Source of the DNA: Bacteroidales bacterium UBA4116
Lineage (GTDB): Bacteria; Bacteroidota; Bacteroidia; Bacteroidales; Tannerellaceae
Direction: 5' to 3'
DNA length: 64,000 nt
NCBI GenBank assembly: GCA_002381645.1
Contig: DFXE01000001.1
Location: 1,479 to 65,478, forward strand
Shown here in pieces: positions 17,180-24,175 of this stretch. Every line of letters begins with the position of its first letter. Within the stretch, counting starts at the first letter, position 1. The notes beneath the pieces are model-generated. The model saw only the letters and a program-made list of their open reading frames with translations, searched no databases and was not told where the DNA came from. Made by a program: the position numbers and the translations under genes.

Positions 17180-19198
17180 ATGAATCTAAGAACGTTCTAT
17201 TTTTCTATTATTTTTTTCAGCCTCACTTTTTGCCTGCATGCACAGTATCATTATCCCAATAACCGTTATCCTTTGATAAGGAAACCCTATGTGGAACTGC
17301 CGCTCGGTAATATTAAAGCCAAAGGTTGGCTTCTGGAAATGCTGAAAAGGCAGAAAAGCGGGGCAAGCAGTAAAATGGATATGCTTTATCCGTCGGTCAT
17401 GGGGCCGCGAAACGGGTGGCTCGGAGGCGACGGCGACCAATGGGAAAGAGGCCCTTACTGGATAGACGGCTTGTTGCCGTTGGCATACATCCTGGATGAT
17501 AAAGATCTGAAAGAAAAAGTACAACCCTGGGTGGAATGGGCGCTGAACAGCCAGCAGGAAAACGGTTTTTTCGGACCCGCAAAAGATTACCCCCATGAAG
17601 CTGGTCTGCAACGAAATAATTCGGCCGACTGGTGGCCGCGTATGGTTGTACTGAAAATCCTGCAACAATACTATTCTGCTAAAGGCGATGAAAGGGTTAT
17701 TCACTTTATGTCGCGATATTTCAAATATCAGTTGGAAACCCTTCTGGTCACTCCTTTAGGTAACTGGACTTTCTGGGCGGAATACCGGGCATGCGACAAT
17801 ATACAGGCCGTTTACTGGCTGTATAATATCACCGGAGAATCCTTTCTGCTTGAACTGGCCGACCTGCTACATTCCCAGAGTTACGACTTTACAGATATGT
17901 TTTTAAACCGCGACGACCTCAAGCGTTTCAACACCATACACTGTGTAAACCTGGCACAGGGAATCAAAGAACCGGTGATCTATTACCAGCAACATCCCGA
18001 AAAGAAATATCTCGACGCAGTGAAAAAAGCATTTGCCGATATCAGGCAATTCAACGGCCAACCGCAGGGAATGTATGGGGGCGATGAAGGTTTGCACGGC
18101 AATAATCCTACACAGGGATCAGAATTATGTTCAGCTGTGGAACTTATGTTTTCATTAGAAAAAATGACCGAGATAACGGGAGACCTTTCCTTTGCCGATC
18201 ATCTGGAAAGGATCGCATTTAATGCTATGCCTACCCAGATAACAGATGATTTCATGGATAAGCAATATTTCCAGCAGGCCAACCAGGTGATGATCACCCG
18301 CCATACCCATAACTTTTATGAAGATCATAACCACGGGGGAACAGATATAACTTTTGGATTGCTTACCGGCTACCCTTGCTGCGCATCAAACATGCATCAG
18401 GGATGGCCAAAATTCACTCAAAATTTATGGTATGCCACACCCGATAACGGATTAGCGGCAGTGGTTTATTCACCTTCGGAAGTAACGGCAAAAGTAGGAA
18501 AAGGACAATCTGTTACTATTAACGAGGATACGTCTTATCCAATGGATGATAAGATTGTATTCACTATAACAATAAACGATCGGAAAACGAAAGAGGTTGA
18601 ATTCCCCCTTCACCTGCGTATACCCGGATGGTGCGATGAAGGGCGTGTGAAAGTAAACAACGAAAACTTAAAAACAGCAAAAGCGGGCGCGACTGCCGTA
18701 ATAAAAAGGATCTGGAAAAACGGAGATAAAGTAGAATTAACACTTCCTATGGAAGTAAAAACAAGCAAATGGTACGAAAACTCAGTGACCATAGAACGCG
18801 GACCACTTGTATATGCATTGCAAATGGAAGAGACCTGGATACAAAAAGAGTTCCATGGTGAGGAAATAACCCGTTATGGCTCTACCTATTATGAAGTTAC
18901 GTCGCCAACGAAATGGAACTACGGCATACTTAATTTCAAACCTGAAGAAATACGGCAGCATTTCAACGTTGTGATAAATACTGAAAAACAACAAACTACC
19001 TATCCATGGAACATTGAAAATGCGCCTGTTTCCATAAAAGTAAAGGCGAAAGAAATACCCTCATGGAAATTATATAATGAAATGACGGGCCCCCTTCCCT
19101 ATTCAATAGGATATAGCGACAGTCCGGTAGAGGAGATAACATTAATTCCTTACGGATGCACAACGCTACGAATAAGCGAATTCCCATTGGTGAGATAA
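17180..19198 (+). CDS. GH127-type (DUF1680) beta-L-arabinofuranosidase-like enzyme
   Basis: 672 residues with a signal peptide (FFSLTFCLHAQ). An (alpha/alpha)6-barrel domain (about 30-430) is followed by beta domains. The zinc/cysteine site of GH127/GH146 is visible as Glu 315 and Cys 317 (GSELCSAVELMFS) and Cys 400-Cys 401 (GYPCCASNMHQGW); in the family the second-site Cys acts as nucleophile. Other family stretches are RGPYWIDGLLPLAY and VTIERGPLVYAL. It is divergent from the DUF6377 regulator and followed by a long hairpin. The likely substrate is an L-arabinofuranose-containing glycan, but related families have other specificities. Confidence 0.88.
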   Translation: MNLRTFYFSIIFFSLTFCLHAQYHYPNNRYPLIRKPYVELPLGNIKAKGWLLEMLKRQKSGASSKMDMLYPSVMGPRNGWLGGDGDQWERGPYWIDGLLPLAYILDDKDLKEKVQPWVEWALNSQQENGFFGPAKDYPHEAGLQRNNSADWWPRMVVLKILQQYYSAKGDERVIHFMSRYFKYQLETLLVTPLGNWTFWAEYRACDNIQAVYWLYNITGESFLLELADLLHSQSYDFTDMFLNRDDLKRFNTIHCVNLAQGIKEPVIYYQQHPEKKYLDAVKKAFADIRQFNGQPQGMYGGDEGLHGNNPTQGSELCSAVELMFSLEKMTEITGDLSFADHLERIAFNAMPTQITDDFMDKQYFQQANQVMITRHTHNFYEDHNHGGTDITFGLLTGYPCCASNMHQGWPKFTQNLWYATPDNGLAAVVYSPSEVTAKVGKGQSVTINEDTSYPMDDKIVFTITINDRKTKEVEFPLHLRIPGWCDEGRVKVNNENLKTAKAGATAVIKRIWKNGDKVELTLPMEVKTSKWYENSVTIERGPLVYALQMEETWIQKEFHGEEITRYGSTYYEVTSPTKWNYGILNFKPEEIRQHFNVVINTEKQQTTYPWNIENAPVSIKVKAKEIPSWKLYNEMTGPLPYSIGYSDSPVEEITLIPYGCTTLRISEFPLVR

Positions 19199-19218
19199 CG
19201 ACATCCTGAAAACTTATC

Positions 19219-19267
19219 CTGCTTCATTATTTGGAACTAAAAAATAAGCCGCCAAATAATGAGGCAG
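19219..19267 (+). terminator. stem-loop after the GH127-type gene
   Basis: A 16-bp stem (CTGCTTCATTATTTGG against CCAAATAATGAGGCAG, one G-T wobble) 20 bp past the stop. No T-tract follows, so termination is probable rather than certain. Confidence 0.5.
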
Positions 19268-19335
19268 TTAAATAATAAATAAAGGCATTAAACTTCATCT
19301 GCCCATTAAATCGATACAGTTTTTAACTTAAACAT

Positions 19336-19366
19336 TTTGTATATTTAAAAATTACGCCTACCTTTG
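19336..19366 (+). promoter_or_regulatory. promoter of tRNA-Asn copy 2
   Basis: TTTG (19336-19339), a 19-bp spacer and TACCTTTG (19359-19366): an exact match to the Bacteroidetes primary-sigma consensus, 11 bp before the tRNA. Confidence 0.8.
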
Positions 19367-19377
19367 CGCAACTTTAT

Positions 19378-19451
19378 TCTTCCTTAGCTCAGTTGGTTAG
19401 AGCATCTGACTGTTAATCAGAGGGTCCTTGGTTCAAGTCCAAGAGGAAGAG
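19378..19451 (+). tRNA. tRNA-Asn(GTT), copy 2
   Basis: Identical to the copy at 1468-1541 over the full 74 bases, with anticodon GTT, no encoded CCA, and its own promoter and terminator. Confidence 0.97.
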
Positions 19452-19458
19452 CTTCCTT

Positions 19459-19493
19459 AAAAAGAGAATTACATATTTTGTGGTTCTCTTTTT
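19459..19493 (+). terminator. Rho-independent terminator after tRNA-Asn copy 2
   Basis: AAAAAGAGAA pairs with TTCTCTTTTT across a 14-nt loop, followed by further T residues. Confidence 0.75.
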
Positions 19494-19599
19494 TATTTTT
19501 ATCCTCCACGTACATCCTTACCAATATGAGCGTTATATCTCGCTCCTTCTCATAACAGTATTATAGGTCTTACAATAAAAATAACTTTTCGTCAATAAA

Positions 19600-19643
19600 T
19601 TGTAGACGTTTTCAGCGAGTGAATGTAAACACCTTGTAGACAT
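19600..19643 (+). promoter_or_regulatory. paired TTGTAGACrT direct repeats (regulatory boxes), locus B
   Basis: TTGTAGACGT (19600-19609) and TTGTAGACAT (19634-19643), 34 bp apart, 75-118 bp before the ATG at 19718. The arrangement matches the minus-strand pair at 6668-6711. TTTG at 19648-19651 and TATTTTG at 19675-19681 could be promoter elements with imperfect spacing. Confidence 0.6.
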
Positions 19644-19717
19644 ATTTTTTGCTGTTTTACTATTATAATTCCTGTATTTTGCTTCAATAATTAACAAGAA
19701 CAATAATCAAACGAAGA

Positions 19718-20033
19718 ATGAAAAGATTTGTGATACAAGCTACTATTTTCCTGTTGTTGTCCGGTTATTCACTTTCGGGACAAACGACACAGAACAGTCA
19801 CTATACCGGTCGCGAAATACGTCTTATTATCGGAAATGTAAAGACCGTAAATTATTCGGACGGAACCATGTTTGAGTTATTAGGAATATGATAGCGCAGG
19901 AAATTGGACGAAAAGGAAAGTGGAAAAAAAACGTTATACGAATATATCTTGCTGTGGAAATCAAGAGCCGGAGATACTAACAGAAGAAGAAAAATATGAG
20001 GAAACGGCCGTTTATGTTTACTATGGAGAATAA
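19718..20033 (+). pseudogene. internally deleted YD-like secreted protein gene
   Basis: From ATG 19718, 57 codons encode a signal peptide and YTGREIRLIIGNVKTVNYSDG before a TGA. In another frame the sequence resumes as EYDSAGNWTKRKVEKKRY and ends at TAA 20031-20033. The two pieces match the beginning (YTERQCRMMLGNVKSI) and the end (GNWTRRNVNINY) of the intact 205-residue protein at 5151-5768. About 300 bp of middle sequence is missing and the junction is out of frame. The gene is a remnant. It overlaps the start of the next gene by 11 bp, so its tail may still affect translation of that gene. Confidence 0.75.
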
Positions 20034-20502
20034 ATATTTCTGGCTAATAATAACCCTCCTCCTTTTATGCAGTTTAGCCACACTTGCCGGAAGTGTACTT
20101 ATATTCAATTACCTCACCATGGGAAAAGGGATTATTTGGCATAACTATATCGGAACTGCAAATTGGGATAATAGATATTGGTGGGACAATTATGCGGTTC
20201 CTGAAGCTGTTTTCTATAGCATTATTGCAGCTTCATTTATTACATGTATCATTTTGGTATTAAGAAAAAACGCTATGCCCCAACCTATCCGTTGGATCAT
20301 TTATATATTTTTATATATCAGCGGATGGATAATTGTCTCTTTTAAAGTTAGCAAATCGTATATTTTTGAGTTTGGCAATACATGGACAGATTACGAAATA
20401 ATCAGGGAAATTGTTTTTGCCAATCCCCCTTTTTGTATTTGTACCATAGGCTTAAGTGCAACTATTAATTTTATCTTCATAAAATACATTACGATGAAAT
20501 AA
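20023..20502 (+). CDS. four-helix membrane protein of unknown function
   Basis: 159 residues from ATG 20023 (MENKYFWLII). An in-frame ATG at 19996 would add nine residues that are really the out-of-frame tail of the pseudogene, so I prefer 20023. There are four hydrophobic segments (about 7-30, 64-83, 93-112 and 135-155), with a Trp-rich loop (NWDNRYWWDNYAVPE) between the first two. I do not recognise the family. It is the middle gene of the unit 19718-21530, with its start overlapping the pseudogene tail and 8 bp between its stop and the next start. Confidence 0.55.
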   Translation: MENKYFWLIITLLLLCSLATLAGSVLIFNYLTMGKGIIWHNYIGTANWDNRYWWDNYAVPEAVFYSIIAASFITCIILVLRKNAMPQPIRWIIYIFLYISGWIIVSFKVSKSYIFEFGNTWTDYEIIREIVFANPPFCICTIGLSATINFIFIKYITMK

Positions 20503-20510
20503 ATGAAAAC

Positions 20511-21530
20511 ATGCATACACATAAAAAACATATAATCAGCTATAATAAAAACAAAGCTCCCGGAATGTTGCTCTTACTAGCTTTCCTTTTTTTAAATTCT
20601 TGCCATATCGATTTAGGATATAAACGCGTGGACAGAGAATGGTATTGGACAGATATTGAGTTTGTTTTATATGGAAGAAGATACCATCCTATACCGGAAG
20701 CCGATAACAGAACGTTCAAACCATTAAGTAAAAACTATGCGAAAGACAAAAATAATGTTTATTTTAATGACAGAATAATAGATGGGGCAGACCCGAAGAC
20801 ATTCAGGTGAATTGAAGATTCCTATTACAAAGATAGGAATGCCGTTTATTATGTGGGCAGAAAAGTGAATAATGCTGATCCTAAAACATTTAAGCTTTTA
20901 AATGAGGCTTATTCAAAAGATAATAATAATGCCTTTTATTATAGAACTGAAATTCCGAATACAGATATAAGAACTTTTACAGTATTGAATGAAATATATG
21001 CAAAAGATAAGAATGCCGTTTATTATAAAAACTCCATTCTTCAAGGCGCCGATCCATCCACATTTAGTTTAGTCGGCTATGTCACATCCAATTATGCTAA
21101 AGACAAATCATCTGTATTCTTTTACGAAACACCAATTTTAAATGCGGATCCGGAAACCTTTGTCCTTTTGGCTGACGGATATGCTAAAGATAAAAATCAC
21201 GTGTATTTACAAGAAGTTATTATTATAGGTGCAGATCCCCATACCTTTAAAGTATTGGAAGGCTATTACGCGAAAGACAAATATGATGTCTACTGCGGCA
21301 TAATCCCTTTAGGTCTTACACCCTCTGAAGCGAATGAGTTTCGAACCACAAATGAAAAAACAGGTCAGATGAGTTCAAGATCATACTATTCTATCTCGGA
21401 ATTCATAAACAAATATCCCTCTTATTCCTCTTTAGACACCACATTAATAAAAAGAGTCATAATCGGAGATGGAACTTACGGAAGAACAAAAAAACGGAAA
21501 TTCATCGGATTAAGAGAAGTAGAACCATAA
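20511..21530 (+). pseudogene. DKNYY-repeat lipoprotein interrupted by one in-frame TGA
   Basis: The frame from ATG 20511 encodes a hydrophobic segment with lipobox-like FLNSC, then seven repeats of the type DPxTFxxL...YAKDKNxVYY, the DKNYY family. In the second repeat TGA (20808-20810) replaces the residue after DPKTFR, where other repeats have Leu, Val or Pro. The frame continues without any shift to a stop at 21530 (about 339 codons in all). As read, only a 99-residue fragment would be made, with a possible restart at GTG 20853. A TTA-to-TGA change would explain it. The repeats have no assigned function. A 26-bp palindromic terminator follows. Confidence 0.75.
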
Positions 21531-21590
21531 AACATAATCTCCCATCGGGTATTTCTGGCAAGTAAATTACGTATGAAACGATAGAAGTTT

Positions 21591-21625
21591 GATTTTATCA
21601 GCCGGCTGATAAAATCACTTTTTTT
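21591..21625 (+). terminator. terminator with a perfect 26-bp palindrome
   Basis: GATTTTATCAGCC (21591-21603) and its exact reverse complement (21604-21616) form an uninterrupted palindrome, followed by AC and seven T residues. It lies 60 bp after the DKNYY gene. Confidence 0.8.
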
Positions 21626-21628
21626 ATG

Positions 21629-21636
21629 TATGTTTG
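21629..21636 (+). promoter_or_regulatory. -7 element for the GH43 gene
   Basis: TATGTTTG (TAnnTTTG) immediately after the terminator T-tract and about 70 bp before ATG 21705. No spaced -33. Confidence 0.4.
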
Positions 21637-21704
21637 TGATCGATCATATCTGACACTAATAAGTACTATAAATAATTCTTCAAAACGTGAAGCACTACTG
21701 TATT

Positions 21705-22757
21705 ATGAAAAGTTTTAAATGTATTTTGTTATTTTTTATCTCGTTATGCCTCATATCATGTAAAGAAAAGACCGAAAAAACCAGTGGCAATCCTTTTGTG
21801 AAAGGGTGGTATGCCGACCCAGAGGCTATTGTCTTTGGCGATGAATATTGGGTATATGCCACACTGTCGGATATCTATTTTCCTGATAATCCCGATTCTG
21901 TTGCCAATTATCCTGTCAGGGAACCTAAGACAGTCCATGCTGTCTACACGATCCAGCATTATATGGATGCTTTCTCATCAAAAGATCTGGTCAACTGGAC
22001 CAAACACCCGAAAGTAATTTCCATAGAGAACGTGAAGTGGGTCGAATACGCTCTTTGGGCGCCCTCTATCATTGCGGCAAACGGCAAGTATTATCTTTTC
22101 TTTGGAGGCAACGATATACAGAGCGATAACGAATGTGGCGGTATCGGTGTTGCGGTATCGGATAGTCCTGCCGGTCCGTTTATCGATGCATTGGGAAAAC
22201 CGTTGATCGACAAATTCCACAACGGCGCACAACCCATCGACCAGTTTGTATATCGTGATGATGACGGACAATATTATATGTATTACGGAGGATGGGGCCA
22301 CTGTAATTTAGTTAAACTAAGCGATGATTTGCTCAGTCTTGTTGCTTTTGACGACGGAAGTTATTACAAAGAGATAACACCTGAGAATTTTACAGAAGGG
22401 GCATTTGTGCTTAAACGCAATGGCAAGTATTACATGATGTGGTCGGAAGGAGCATGGGAGAGTGAGGGCTACTGCGTTTCTTATGGTATTGCCGATACGC
22501 CGCTCGGACCGTTTAAAAAGATGGGTAAAATATTACAATCGGACAAAGAAATAGGAACCGGAGCAGGTCATAACTCGGTTATCAATATTCCGGGTACCGA
22601 TGAATGGTATATCTTTTACCACCGCCACCCGCTTGGCGACTCCAACGGGTTTCACAGGGAGATCTGTGTAGACCGTATGTACTTCAATACCGATGGTACA
22701 ATAAAGCCTGTAAAAATGACCAAAGAGGGCGTTAAAGCAGTGGCAATAAATAAATGA
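21705..22757 (+). CDS. glycoside hydrolase family 43 lipoprotein
   Basis: 350 residues from ATG 21705, which starts a clean lipoprotein signal (MKSFKCILLFFISLCLISC, lipobox Cys). An ATG six codons upstream is less likely. The five-bladed propeller of GH43 is indicated by the catalytic base in GWYADPEAIVFGDEYWVYAT (Asp of ADPE), the WAPS motif (ALWAPSIIAANGKYYLFF) and the general acid in FTEGAFVLKRNGKYYMMW. GH43 enzymes are mostly arabinofuranosidases, arabinanases and xylosidases. With the GH127-type enzyme 2.5 kb upstream, an arabinose-containing substrate is plausible, but I cannot assign a subfamily. Confidence 0.87.
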   Translation: MKSFKCILLFFISLCLISCKEKTEKTSGNPFVKGWYADPEAIVFGDEYWVYATLSDIYFPDNPDSVANYPVREPKTVHAVYTIQHYMDAFSSKDLVNWTKHPKVISIENVKWVEYALWAPSIIAANGKYYLFFGGNDIQSDNECGGIGVAVSDSPAGPFIDALGKPLIDKFHNGAQPIDQFVYRDDDGQYYMYYGGWGHCNLVKLSDDLLSLVAFDDGSYYKEITPENFTEGAFVLKRNGKYYMMWSEGAWESEGYCVSYGIADTPLGPFKKMGKILQSDKEIGTGAGHNSVINIPGTDEWYIFYHRHPLGDSNGFHREICVDRMYFNTDGTIKPVKMTKEGVKAVAINK

Positions 22758-22822
22758 GTACAGGTAGGGATACCTTATTTAGAGTAGATTAAAAAAGCAT
22801 ATACATTTGATTTCCGTATATT

Positions 22823-23635
22823 ATGAACTTTTCCTTTTCTGAAATATTTTCTTACTGGGACATCTTAAAGGAATATATAAATCCTGTTCCTATCCTGTGG
22901 TGGGGGATTCTGGGCGCTGTCGGCGGTTTTACGGTAATGGTGATACTTCTTATTACTTTCAGGAAGAAAGTGTTGATCAACCGCCGTCACCGGATACTCA
23001 AAACGCTGGCTTATGCTTATCTCCTGCTTTTACCCCTATGGGCCGGATATAATGCCATGCAATGGTTTGCACTTCATGGATGCGAACGGCAAATCGTGAA
23101 AAACATTCCGACTTATCTGGGTAATACAAACTCCCTGTTTAACCTATATGCCAAAGAATATATAACCGGCATTATCAGTGAAAGGTATTTACAACTCAGC
23201 AGCCATGAAATACTTGATAAAACGGTAGGTTATACTGCTAAAATAGTAGCAAATACCATCAAAGCGAACCCGACGGAGGAGAAAGGTTTAAAAGTAAAAG
23301 TTTCCACTTTCATCACCGCTAAGTTTATTGAATCGGATATGGCTAAAAATATTATCCTTAATGAAGTGGAAAAAAGAATCGGGGAGCCGTTGCTTATGGA
23401 TCGGAAATTGACCCGTCAACTTCTGGATGTCAAAATACAAAATCTTTTAGACGACGGGATACTCAATAAGGTAGTCACCAAACACGTCGAAAAACTATTC
23501 GACGGATTTAAATCGAATGTATTAGTTCTTTTTCTCCTTATCCTGATCATTCCACTGGCAGAAATTACCATAGCCTATTATTTGGAACGGAAACGCACGG
23601 CTAATCAAACACCTACGCTGCCGACAGAAACCTGA
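22823..23635 (+). CDS. membrane protein of unknown function
   Basis: 270 residues. Hydrophobic segments lie near 25-47, 60-80 and 236-256, and the long middle part (about 85-235) is a predicted helical, polar region with repeated GxIxxKVV/KxxVTKHVEKL-like stretches. That suggests an extracytoplasmic helical domain held between N- and C-terminal membrane anchors. I do not recognise the family. It starts 65 bp after the GH43 stop on the same strand and may be co-transcribed with it. Confidence 0.6.
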   Translation: MNFSFSEIFSYWDILKEYINPVPILWWGILGAVGGFTVMVILLITFRKKVLINRRHRILKTLAYAYLLLLPLWAGYNAMQWFALHGCERQIVKNIPTYLGNTNSLFNLYAKEYITGIISERYLQLSSHEILDKTVGYTAKIVANTIKANPTEEKGLKVKVSTFITAKFIESDMAKNIILNEVEKRIGEPLLMDRKLTRQLLDVKIQNLLDDGILNKVVTKHVEKLFDGFKSNVLVLFLLILIIPLAEITIAYYLERKRTANQTPTLPTET

Positions 23636-23741
23636 AAACCGGATAACGGAAATAACATGTAATACAAAAGACCTGAATAATTAATGCATAGTTAAGGACC
23701 TTTTATTACACCGGTCATATGATTTTATGCATTTGACGGCA

Positions 23742-23813
23742 GTTAAAAGAGCATTTAACTCCCGTTAAATATCTTTCCAACACCTGTTAAAAGTATTTTT
23801 AACGGGCGTTAAA
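23742..23813. repeat. 22-bp-period array of GTTAAA / TTTAAC palindromes
   Basis: GTTAAA begins at 23742, 23764, 23786 and 23808, exactly 22 bp apart. TTTAAC begins at 23754 and 23798 (44 bp apart). Together they form two 7-4-7 inverted repeats: ATTTAAC-TCCC-GTTAAAT (23753-23770) and GTTAAAA-GTAT-TTTTAAC (23786-23803). Confidence 0.7.
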
Positions 23814-24028
23814 ACAGTAGTTGCATGTGGGTTTTACATCAGAGGGACGTAAGCTATACATTAAAACATCAAGAATCTCCGGTTAATTGTAATAGGCTCA
23901 AACAAAAACCGTCAAACAGATAAAAAACCGGAATACCTCCGGTTAGAATGGGTGTGGAAGAAGGTGCTCCCGGGTGGAAGTATATCTTCCATTCCAAAAC
24001 TCTTTTCAGAAAATGCTCTCGGCGAAAA

Positions 24029-24057
24029 AGTGGAAGGTGAAGGGAGACTGTGGATAA
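24029..24057 (+). repeat. intergenic element shared with 58236-58266
   Basis: The element starts AGTGGAAGGTGAAGG and ends CTGTGGATAA. The reverse complement of 58236-58266 starts AGTGAAAGGTGAAGG and also ends CTGTGGATAA: 14 of 15 plus 10 of 10 bases match around a variable middle. Confidence 0.6.
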
Positions 24058-24175
24058 GCTGACTGAACAACAAAACAGGCATACCTACATATAGCTATTT
24101 CCATCATACACTTTACCTATTTATGGTGATTGCCGGATTTTTGATTTATAAAGACCTTTGCAACGGTTTTTAACG

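Larger units (their letters stand above)
23636..24175. other. long intergenic region with repeats and stem-loops
   Basis: No credible ORF in 540 bp. It contains a 22-bp-period GTTAAA array (23742-23813) and a short hairpin AACCGG-AATACCT-CCGGTT near 23927-23945. It also has the hairpin TGGAAG-TATAT-CTTCCA at 23975-23991 and an element shared with the gap at 58 kb (24029-24057). The promoter of the TonB receptor operon must lie here, but no full TTTG-N19-21-TAnnTTTG is visible. Confidence 0.55.

Noticed and set aside
17186..17704. 172-codon reading frame on the minus strand inside the GH127-type gene
   Set aside because: It lies entirely within a clear enzyme gene, has no family features, and is the kind of shadow frame produced by codon bias.
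1468..19451. Genomic island flanked by tRNA attachment repeats
   Set aside because: Both repeats are complete tRNA genes with their own terminators, and no integrase or mobility gene lies between them. A tRNA gene duplication is simpler.
19996..20022. Extended N terminus of the four-helix membrane protein
   Set aside because: These nine codons coincide with the tail of the YD-like pseudogene in another frame, and the ATG at 20023 begins the hydrophobic N terminus cleanly.
15068..20810. Stop-codon reassignment as the reason for the in-frame TAG and TGA
   Set aside because: Two different stop codons are involved and the other long reading frames end normally, so ordinary mutation or sequence error fits better.
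23742..23813. CRISPR array at the 22-bp-period repeat
   Set aside because: The repeated core is only 6 bp, there are no unique spacers of constant length between long identical repeats, and no cas genes are near.
24158..24175. TTG start for the TonB receptor
   Set aside because: ATG 24176, six codons downstream, starts a standard signal peptide and needs no rare start codon.
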